Translations under genes and position numbers: made by a program | DNA from: an uncultured Eubacteriales bacterium | GTDB lineage: Bacteria > Bacillota > Clostridia > Oscillospirales > Oscillospiraceae | Direction of reading: 5' to 3' | Assembly: GCA_934572535.1 (NCBI GenBank) | Contig: CAKTLJ010000034.1 | Span: 1-11,912 of the forward strand | Length of the DNA stretch: 11,912 bases | Part shown: one piece after another, positions 5,948 through 11,912 of the stretch | How the letters are laid out: each line of letters starts with the position of its first letter | Numbering within the stretch: position 1 is the stretch's first letter | Notes under the pieces: generated by a model | Databases searched by the model: none | Told to the model about the DNA's origin: nothing | Seen by the model: only the letters and a program-made list of their open reading frames with translations

Positions 5948-6724
5948 TCAAAGGTCCCGCTTGATCTTCTGGATGGCGTTTTTCTCCAGCCGGGAGATCT
6001 GTGCCTGGGAGATGCCGATGCGGGCGGAGACCTCCATCTGGGTCTTCCCCTCAAAAAAGCGGAGATTCAGGATCCGCTTCTCCCGGTCGCTGAGCCGCTC
6101 CATGGCCTCCTTCAAGGCGATCTGCTCCAGCCAGCTCTCGTCGGTGTTCTTCTGGTCCCGGACCTGGTCCATGACGCAGATGGCGTCACCCCCATCGGAG
6201 TACACCGGCTCATAGAGGGAGACCGGGTCCACGATGGCATCCAGGGCAAAGACCACATCCTCCCGCTTTAGCGCAAGGAGCTTGGCGATCTCCTCCACGC
6301 TGGGCTCCCGCTGGTGCTGGCCCATATAGGCCTCCTTCGCCTGGAGGACCTTATAGGCCGTGTCCCGCATGGACCGGGAGACCCGGACGGCGCTGTTGTC
6401 CCGGAGGTAGCGGCGGATCTCCCCCACGATCATCGGGACCAAATAGGTGCTGGGGAAGACATCGAGGTCTACGTTGAAGTTGTCGATCCCCTTGATGAGG
6501 CCCACGCAGCCGACCTGGAAGAGATCGTCGGGGTTCTCTCCCCGGCTGTCGAACTTTTTGATGACGCTGAGGACCAGGCGGAGGTTCCCCTGGATGAGCT
6601 TCTGCCGGGCCTCCTCGCTGCCCTGCCGGGCCTCCAGGAAGAGCGCCTTCGCCTCCTCCCGGCTGAGGACGGGGAGCTTGGAGGTGTTCACCCCGCTGAT
6701 TTCTACCTTGCTGAGTCGTCCCAT
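5948..6724 (-). CDS. sigG: Forespore RNA polymerase sigma factor SigG
   Basis: A 258-residue sigma-70 family protein, co-linear with Bacillus SigG. The subfamily N-terminus VEISGVNTSKLPVLSREEA is diagnostic. Region 2 spans about 46-113 (GNLRLVLSVIKKF, DDLFQVGCVGLIKGIDNF, GEIRRYLRDN), region 3 about 115-175 and region 4 about 205-258 (LSDREKRILNLRFFEGKTQM, ISQAQISRLEK). SigG directs late forespore transcription, so the organism very probably sporulates. Two odd points: region 2.3-2.4 reads VFPSTYLVPM where nearly all relatives have (K/Q)FSTYAVPM, and position 45 is Gln where Bacillus SigG has Asn. The start is ATG with GGGAGGA 7 bases upstream. Unlike Bacillus, sigE is not directly upstream; a DUF2812 gene is, 132 bp away. 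A hairpin and a candidate forespore promoter lie in that gap. Confidence 0.96.
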   Translation of the reverse strand: MGRLSKVEISGVNTSKLPVLSREEAKALFLEARQGSEEARQKLIQGNLRLVLSVIKKFDSRGENPDDLFQVGCVGLIKGIDNFNVDLDVFPSTYLVPMIVGEIRRYLRDNSAVRVSRSMRDTAYKVLQAKEAYMGQHQREPSVEEIAKLLALKREDVVFALDAIVDPVSLYEPVYSDGGDAICVMDQVRDQKNTDESWLEQIALKEAMERLSDREKRILNLRFFEGKTQMEVSARIGISQAQISRLEKNAIQKIKRDL

Positions 6725-6734
6725 GGTGGGTCCT

Positions 6735-6771
6735 CCCTTTCGTGATGCTGGTATCAGTATCTCCGAAAGGG
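6735..6771 (-). other. Hairpin in sigG leader overlapping its ribosome site
   Basis: Two nested arms: CCCTTTCG (6735-6742) with CGAAAGGG (6764-6771), 8 bp perfect, and inside them GATGCTG (6744-6750) with CAGTATC (6755-6761), 6 of 7 pairs, closed by a 4-base loop. On minus the 3' arm ends in GGG, which is the first part of the GGGAGGA ribosome site (6731-6737). A transcript that includes the whole element would hide part of that site. Confidence 0.65.
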
Positions 6772-6784
6772 AAAATCTTCATGC
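6755..6784 (-). promoter_or_regulatory. Candidate forespore (SigF/SigG-type) promoter of sigG
   Basis: On minus, GCATG (6780-6784), an 18-base gap, then GATACTG (6755-6761). The first fits the forespore -35 form GHATR; the second fits CATNHTA at 5 of 7 positions. The predicted start near 6748 leaves room for the ribosome site and ATG at 6724. No good housekeeping promoter was seen in this gap. The match is weak and rests on recalled Bacillus consensus sequences. Confidence 0.35.
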
Positions 6785-6856
6785 GGGATTTATTTTTTAT
6801 CGTGTCACCGGTTTCGATGGATTTTTCGAAAAACAAAACCACCGCCAGCGCCCAGG

Positions 6857-7600
6857 TCAAAGGAGGCCGCCAGGCCCGCATAGCATACTGCCCAGAAAGA
6901 AGAGGACCACCACGGCGCTCACCGCTACGTTTAAATAGTGGAGCCAGGCCCACCGCCGCCAAGGCTTCCTGTGCCGCAAAGGCTCTCCCCGCTCTAGCTT
7001 CCGACGCAGTCTTTCCATTGCGAGGAATTGAAGAAAGAGCTGCGCCAACACCAAAAAAAGCATGGAAAAAACACCAAGGAGATAGACCAGGTAGCCCTGG
7101 GCGATGAACTGCAGCAGCCAGCCATACAGAAAGAGGAAATGATCCAGGACAAGCACAAAAATCATGGAAAGCGCACAGGCCACTTCCCAGTCTCGCACCG
7201 CCTGGATGCTGATGGCCTGGACGCTGGGATCGCTGTCCACCTCGCAGGGGCCATCCCCCTCCGCCTGGTAGACAAAAAAGTTGCCGCACTTGCTCCAATA
7301 GGTCCAGCCAAACTGGGCAAAGAGATCGACCTCCTCCTCCCTCGGCCCCTCAAACTGCTCCGGGTCTCCACGCAGGAAGCACTTCCACAGCTTTTGCGGC
7401 TTTCGGCGGGAGATCAGGCGGTATTCCACCGCTCTGGGTTCGCCCCGCTGAAAACGGGCCAGCTCCCAGGCAAAGCCCTCCGGCTCCAGAAACAGTCCCT
7501 GCCGGGCCATGTCTCCAAGCCAGCACTCCATCCTCTCTATGTCGTAGCGTGGGCAGGGCGGAAGTCGATAGATCGTTCGGGTCCTTCGTTGTTCAGACAT
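6857..7600 (-). CDS. DUF2812 membrane protein
   Basis: A 247-residue protein. The cytosolic N-terminal part (about 10-115) has the DUF2812 pattern: a YDIERMECWLGDMARQGLFL segment, then WELARFQRGEPRAVEYRL and FGWTYWSKCGNFFVYQ. Three hydrophobic segments follow at about 140-165, 168-195 and 219-241, with the second reading LVYLLGVFSMLFLVLAQLFL. DUF2812 proteins are almost always encoded directly after a PadR-type regulator, as here; their biochemical role is unknown, with envelope or drug-stress response often suggested. The start at 7600 is supported by GGAGGGGG about 7 bases upstream and lies inside the end of the PadR gene (64-bp overlap in another frame), so translation is probably coupled. 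No terminator is evident between it and sigG. Confidence 0.85.
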   Translation of the reverse strand: MSEQRRTRTIYRLPPCPRYDIERMECWLGDMARQGLFLEPEGFAWELARFQRGEPRAVEYRLISRRKPQKLWKCFLRGDPEQFEGPREEEVDLFAQFGWTYWSKCGNFFVYQAEGDGPCEVDSDPSVQAISIQAVRDWEVACALSMIFVLVLDHFLFLYGWLLQFIAQGYLVYLLGVFSMLFLVLAQLFLQFLAMERLRRKLERGEPLRHRKPWRRWAWLHYLNVAVSAVVVLFFLGSMLCGPGGLL

Positions 7601-7923
7601 GCTTTTTCCCCCTCCGTTTCCAGTCGTTGGGCGTCGGAAAGACAGCAACGCAGGCGGTCCTGCTCACTTCGATAGGCCGACAGCCCCCTTTCCGTGATGC
7701 GATATGTACGCTTGCGGCCCTCCACCCTGATCTCCTGAATGTAGCCCTCTGTTTCAAACTTGCCCAGAATGGTGTACAGGGTGGCCGGACCCATCTGCAC
7801 CCGGCCCTCGGTCCACTTCTCCACAAACGCCATCACGTCGATGCCACACAGGGGCCCCAGCCGAAAGGCCATGAGGGTATAATACATGGATTCGGTCAAG
7901 GTCTCCATCGCTCGCTTCGGCAT
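7537..7923 (-). CDS. PadR-family transcriptional regulator
   Basis: A 128-residue winged-helix protein of the PadR family. The recognition region is clear: MGPATLYTILGKFETEGYIQ (44-63), then the wing RKRTYRITERG (70-80). The start ETLTESMYYTLMAFRLGPLCGIDV (7-30) is the usual PadR first helix. The C-terminal dimer helix is short (about 85-110) and the last 18 residues lie over the start of the DUF2812 gene. The ATG at 7923 follows GGAGGGA at 7 bases. PadR proteins repress their own operon and let go on binding a small molecule or a change in the envelope; here a 30-bp palindrome covers the -10 box of the promoter, which fits autorepression. The ligand is unknown. Confidence 0.92.
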   Translation of the reverse strand: MPKRAMETLTESMYYTLMAFRLGPLCGIDVMAFVEKWTEGRVQMGPATLYTILGKFETEGYIQEIRVEGRKRTYRITERGLSAYRSEQDRLRCCLSDAQRLETEGEKACLNNEGPERSIDFRPAHATT

Positions 7924-7944
7924 GGAACGCTCCCTCCTTCCTTT

Positions 7945-7974
7945 ATATCGTGTTATGATATTATAGAACGATAT
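7945..7974. promoter_or_regulatory. Probable PadR operator
   Basis: A 30-bp imperfect palindrome with 12 of 15 paired positions; its outer arms ATATCGT (7945-7951) and ACGATAT (7968-7974) match perfectly. It is centred on the -10 box of the padR promoter (7960-7965), so a bound dimer would directly block polymerase. Confidence 0.7.
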
Positions 7975-7989
7975 CGCTGCTCCTGTCAA
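7960..7989 (-). promoter_or_regulatory. Promoter of padR-DUF2812 operon
   Basis: On minus, TTGACA (7984-7989), an 18-base spacer, then TATAAT (7960-7965): both hexamers are perfect. The start of transcription should be near 7953, leaving about 30 bases to the padR ATG. Confidence 0.85.
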
Positions 7990-8000
7990 GCGCACCACGA

Positions 8001-8031
8001 GAAAACAGCCGTCCCACGCGGGACGGCTGTT
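8001..8031 (-). terminator. Intrinsic terminator of the glmM-EamA operon
   Basis: AACAGCCGTCCC (8004-8015) and GGGACGGCTGTT (8020-8031) form a 12-bp perfect stem with a 4-base loop, four bases after the transporter stop codon. On minus it runs into TTTTCTCG. Confidence 0.87.
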
Positions 8032-8035
8032 GCAG

Positions 8036-8956
8036 TCAGGTCTTTACTTTTTCCATGGGAGAGCCATTCGCCCGGTCAGGCAGCTGGGCCAGGATGATGG
8101 CCGCAAACATGAGTACGCAGCCAAAGATCTCCCGCCCGGACATGCTCTGGCCCAGGACGACCCAACCAGCCAGGACGGAGATGACCGACTCCAGGCTCAG
8201 CACCAGACTGGCGATGGTGGGATTGACGCCCTTCTGCCCGATGATCTGTAGGGTGTAGGCCACCCCGGAGGACAGGACGCCGGCATAGAGGATGGGCGCC
8301 CAGGAGAGGAGCACCGCGTGGGGTTCGGGCACGCCCTCGGCCACCAGCATACCCACACCGGCCAGGATGCCCGCCACAAAGAACTGGATGCAGGACATCT
8401 GGACCCCGTCCACCTTGGGGCTAAAATAGTCGATGACCATGATGTGAACGGAGAAGCAGAGCGCGCACAGGAGCACCAGAAAATCTCCAAACTGGAGGGT
8501 CTGGGTGCCGCTCACGCACAGCAGGTAGAGGCCCACGATGGCAATGACCACGCTGATCCACAGCTTGGGCCCCACCTTCTTGCGGAAGAACAGGCCCAGG
8601 ATGGGGACGATCACGATGTACAGGGCGGTGATAAAGCCGGCCTTGCCCACGGTGGTGTACTGGATCCCCACCTGCTGAAGGGTGGAGGCCACGCCCAGCG
8701 CCGCGCCGCAGCAGATGCCGCCGAGGAGAAGGGTCTTGCGGTTGGCCCGTTCCTCCTGGCGCCGCGCCGGACTCTTGAACCGGTTGAAGACCAGGAGCAC
8801 GGGGATCAGAGCGATCCCGCCCACAAAGGAGCGGATGGAGTTGAAGGCAAAGGGACCGATGTGATCCATCCCCACGGACTGGGCCACGAAGGACGTGCCC
8901 CAGATGAAGGCGGTCAGGAAGAGGATCCCTAAATTCTTTGCGGGAAGGTTTTTCAT
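8036..8956 (-). CDS. EamA/DMT-family transporter
   Basis: A 306-residue integral membrane protein of the drug/metabolite transporter superfamily, with two EamA repeats of about five TM segments each (about 8-150 and 155-292). Typical features are the first helix GILFLTAFIWGTSFVAQSVG, the repeat-one element QQVGIQYTTVGKAGFITALY, and in repeat two SLVLSLESVISVLAGWVVLG (the E-x-V helix that ends this family's repeats). A charged loop (KSPARRQEERANRK) lies between helices 2 and 3. DMT proteins export or import small metabolites by secondary transport; the substrate cannot be predicted. Its ATG overlaps the stop of the GlmU-like gene (ATGA), with only a purine-rich GAGAGA upstream, so translation is likely coupled to that gene. 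Being in an amino-sugar operon hints at, but does not prove, a related substrate. Confidence 0.92.
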   Translation of the reverse strand: MKNLPAKNLGILFLTAFIWGTSFVAQSVGMDHIGPFAFNSIRSFVGGIALIPVLLVFNRFKSPARRQEERANRKTLLLGGICCGAALGVASTLQQVGIQYTTVGKAGFITALYIVIVPILGLFFRKKVGPKLWISVVIAIVGLYLLCVSGTQTLQFGDFLVLLCALCFSVHIMVIDYFSPKVDGVQMSCIQFFVAGILAGVGMLVAEGVPEPHAVLLSWAPILYAGVLSSGVAYTLQIIGQKGVNPTIASLVLSLESVISVLAGWVVLGQSMSGREIFGCVLMFAAIILAQLPDRANGSPMEKVKT

Positions 8957-9641
8957 TGATGTTCTCTCTCTTTGCAGATGGGTTCTTCTTTCGAGACGAT
9001 CTCGTTCTCGTTTTTATAAATGTGGTAGGGCGGGATGGTGCCGCGGACGCTGGAGGTGGGGTAGACGTTGCTGTGCGGGCCCACCGTGGTGCCGGGATTC
9101 AGGACGCTATTGCAGCCGATCTCCACATGATCCCCCAGGATAGCCCCCACCTTCTTGCGCTGGGTGGGCATCCGCTCCTCCCCCTCCCGGATGACCACCA
9201 GGGTCTTGTCGCTTTTCACGTTGGAGGTGATGGAGCCCGCGCCCATGTGGGCATGGCTGCCCAGGATGGAGTCCCCGACGTAGTTATAGTGCGGGGTCTG
9301 GACGTGGTCAAAGAGGACCACGTTCTTCAGCTCCACGGAGTTGCCCACCACGGCCTTTTTGCCCACGATGGCGCTGCCGCGAATGAAGGCGCAGTGACGG
9401 ACCTCGGCCTCGTGGTCGATGATGCAGGGGCCGCCGATGTAGGCCGAGGGGAAGACCTTGGCATCCTTGGCGATCCAAACGTCTTCCGCAGGGTGGTCAT
9501 ACTCCTCGGAAGGCAGGGTGGCGCCCAGCTTCACAATGAAGTCGCTGATCTCCCCCAGGGCCTCCCAAGCGTAGGTCTTCCCCGCGAAGAGCGGGGCGGC
9601 AATGGTATCGTTCAAATCAAACAGATCGGAAATCTTCAGCA

Positions 9642-9642
<1 letters not shown>
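8953..9642 (-). CDS. GlmU-like left-handed beta-helix acetyltransferase without uridyltransferase domain
   Basis: A 229-residue protein in which about residues 54-205 form hexapeptide repeats of a left-handed beta helix (PSAYIGGPCIIDHEAEVRHC and so on). It aligns with the acetyltransferase half of GlmU: SVELKN (Lys 106, GlmU Lys351 position), HYNYVGD (His 118 and Tyr 121, GlmU His363 and Tyr366 positions), then MGAGSITSN (133-141) and VGAILGDHVEIG. The N-terminal nucleotidyltransferase domain of GlmU is absent; instead there are about 50 residues beginning MLKISDLFDLND. Such proteins are often labelled UDP-GlcNAc pyrophosphorylase, but no uridyltransferase motif is present. Acetylation of glucosamine-1-phosphate, the product of the upstream GlmM, is the likely reaction. 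The start overlaps the glmM stop by one base (TAATG) with GAGGTGA upstream. The stop overlaps the transporter start. Confidence 0.82.
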
Positions 9643-10994
<1,352 letters not shown>

Positions 10995-11039
10995 GATCTT
11001 CACTCCTGTTTCAGTAAGGATAGGATTGGCGTAATCAAG

Positions 11040-11061
11040 AAAACGGCAGGCTCTTGCCTGC
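11040..11061 (-). terminator. Short terminator-like hairpin in glmM leader
   Basis: GCAGGC (11046-11051) and GCCTGC (11056-11061), a 6-bp GC-rich stem with a 4-base loop, is followed on minus by CGTTTTCTT. It lies after the predicted glmM start of transcription and 45 bases before the glmM ATG. It could stop read-through from the hydrolase gene, or act as an attenuator on glmM itself. Confidence 0.5.
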
Positions 11062-11076
11062 ACACTGTATCAGGGT

Positions 11077-11106
11077 ATTATACATCGTTGCGCCGCGATC
11101 TGTCAA
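11077..11106 (-). promoter_or_regulatory. Promoter of glmM operon
   Basis: On minus, TTGACA (11101-11106), an 18-base spacer, then TATAAT (11077-11082), both perfect hexamers. The -35 box overlaps the last codons of the upstream hydrolase gene. The start of transcription should be near 11070, for a leader of about 75 bases. Confidence 0.85.
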
Positions 11107-11801
11107 ACAAAAGAAGCACTTTCTGCCTGCAAAAAATCCTCCACGGCACGGTTAAAGGCGGATGGGTCCTTGTTGGCAAGGAAGTGATCCCCCGGCAGGA
11201 TCACCAGGCGGCTGTTGGGGATGCTTTGATGGATCAGGCGGGTGTGCTCGTCCTTGATCATATCCCTGTCTCCGGCGATCACAAGGGTCGGAACCTGAAT
11301 AGCCCGAAGCTGCGCCGGATCGAAGTGGGGTTCTTTGACCATCAGGCCCAGCAGCTCCGCGCTTTTCCTGGCTTTTGAACTGCATTTTCCAAAGAGAACC
11401 GCTGCATAATAGCCCAGAACAACGGGCAGTTGAATGCTTGGCTTCACCCCGCTGGGAAACAGGTTGGCGCCGTTCAAGATCAGTCGGTCCACGCTTTCTG
11501 GATAACGCAGCGCAAAGGTCAGGGCGATATTCCCGCCGTCGGAGAATCCCAGGATATGGGCCTTGGGGATCTCGCGCTGGTCCATAAAGGCGCGGAGGTC
11601 TTCCGCAAACTGCTGGATCGTAAAGGGTGCGGTTCCCCGGGGCGTCTTGCCGTGCCCTCGGGTATCCGGCGCCAGGACCCGATAGCCTTTGGAGAAGTAT
11701 TCGATTTGAGGGAGAAAGTAGGTGTTGTCTTCTCCGTTTCCGTGGAGCAGGATGAGCGGCTCACCGCTTCCCTTTTCGATGTAGCTGAGTTGGATCTTCA
11801 T
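11103..11801 (-). CDS. Alpha/beta-fold hydrolase
   Basis: A 232-residue protein of the alpha/beta hydrolase fold. The catalytic residues are visible: oxyanion-hole LLHGNGED (18-25), nucleophile elbow LGFSDGGN with Ser 87, acid in IAGDRDMIKDEH (Asp 178 or Asp 180) and His 206 in LPGDHFLAN. The lid is short (about 112-155). There is no signal peptide, so it is cytosolic. Substrate is unknown; such enzymes include esterases, lactonases and peptidases. I place the start at 11801, with GGAGG 8 bases upstream; the in-frame extension to 11831 would run into the rRNA terminator. The gap between that terminator and the ribosome site is too small for a promoter, so expression most likely depends on read-through from the rRNA operon. 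There is no strong terminator between it and the glmM promoter. Confidence 0.9.
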   Translation of the reverse strand: MKIQLSYIEKGSGEPLILLHGNGEDNTYFLPQIEYFSKGYRVLAPDTRGHGKTPRGTAPFTIQQFAEDLRAFMDQREIPKAHILGFSDGGNIALTFALRYPESVDRLILNGANLFPSGVKPSIQLPVVLGYYAAVLFGKCSSKARKSAELLGLMVKEPHFDPAQLRAIQVPTLVIAGDRDMIKDEHTRLIHQSIPNSRLVILPGDHFLANKDPSAFNRAVEDFLQAESASFV

Positions 11802-11820
11802 GGGCTGACCTCCAGATAGC

Positions 11821-11850
11821 AAAAAGGACAACCTGACGGTTGTCCTTTTT
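11821..11850 (-). terminator. Intrinsic terminator of rRNA operon
   Basis: AAAAAGGACAACC (11821-11833) and GGTTGTCCTTTTT (11838-11850) form a 13-bp stem, including the A-U part, with a 4-base loop. It begins two or three bases after the 3' end of 5S rRNA and ends in TTTTT on minus. It is symmetric and could also work on plus, where there is no gene to end. Confidence 0.9.
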
Positions 11851-11852
11851 GT

Positions 11853-11912
11853 GTTGGCGTTACCTATTTTCCCGGCCCGTCTCCAGGCAAGTATCTTCGG
11901 CGCAGATGAGCT
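11853..11912 (-). rRNA. rrf: 5S ribosomal RNA, 3' end (partial)
   Basis: Reading minus from the window edge, AGCTCATCTGCGCCGAAGAT, then ACTTGCCTGGAGACGGGC, then CGGGAAAATAGGTAACGCCA and AC, is the 3' half of a clostridial-type 5S rRNA. It includes the GCGCCGAA segment, the helix IV/V region (GCCTGGAGACGGGC pairs on itself) and the closing GCCAAC that pairs with the missing 5' end. About 60 of 117 bases are in view. An intrinsic terminator follows at once, so 5S is the last gene of its rRNA operon. The rest of the operon should lie to the right of the window. Confidence 0.9.

Noticed and set aside
10995..11070. Riboswitch or glmS-type ribozyme before glmM
   Set aside because: The leader is about 75 bases with only one short hairpin; there is no room for, or sign of, the ribozyme core.
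11802..11831. N-terminal extension of the hydrolase to 11831
   Set aside because: It would start inside the rRNA terminator stem; GGAGG before the ATG at 11801 gives the better start, and the fold begins there.

Overview
The window looks like a chromosomal segment of a high-GC, spore-forming, low-oxygen-type Firmicute (class Clostridia, probably Oscillospiraceae/Eubacteriales). The reasons are the sporulation sigma factor SigG, clostridial-type 5S rRNA, strong GGAGG ribosome binding sites, a phenylacetate-CoA ligase/ACT gene pair typical of amino-acid-fermenting gut anaerobes, and a PadR/DUF2812 pair. This taxonomic call is inference. Almost everything is on the minus strand; only the first two genes are on plus.

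Layout, left to right. (1) 1-690, plus: the 3' end of a phenylacetate-CoA ligase and a tandem-ACT protein, closed by a bidirectional terminator at 767-810. (2) 824-3921, minus: a metal-transport operon reading from 3921 down: a perfect consensus promoter, twin palindromic operators, a stand-alone AraC-type DNA-binding protein, a 26-residue membrane microprotein, a PacL/DUF6110-like one-TM protein, a terminator-like palindrome, then an unusual P1B-type ATPase without the CPC motif. (3) 3946-5896, minus: the rpsB-tsf operon (ribosomal protein S2 and EF-Ts) with its own promoter and terminator. (4) 5948-6784, minus: sigG, with a candidate forespore promoter and a large hairpin in its leader. (5) 6857-7989, minus: PadR regulator and DUF2812 membrane protein, overlapping by 64 bp, with a 30-bp imperfect palindrome on the promoter -10 box. 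(6) 8001-11106, minus: glmM, a GlmU-acetyltransferase-like protein and an EamA transporter, translationally coupled (TAATG, then ATGA), between a promoter and a terminator. (7) 11103-11912, minus: an alpha/beta hydrolase lying directly behind the terminator of an rRNA operon, of which the 3' end of the 5S gene is visible.

The most interesting part is the metal operon. The ATPase has F-S-C where CPx ATPases have C-P-C. It is encoded behind a small Gly-rich one-TM protein whose layout resembles the mycobacterial PacL chaperones that work with CtpC-type ATPases, and behind a 26-aa membrane peptide too short for routine gene calling. Two GTTAG-N6-CTAAC operators, 42 bp apart, lie just downstream of the promoter and look like sites for a DtxR-type metalloregulator. 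Together they suggest a metal-responsive efflux or homeostasis module whose metal is unknown. No stretch longer than 300 bases lacks a gene. No tRNA, CRISPR array, insertion sequence or phage gene was seen.
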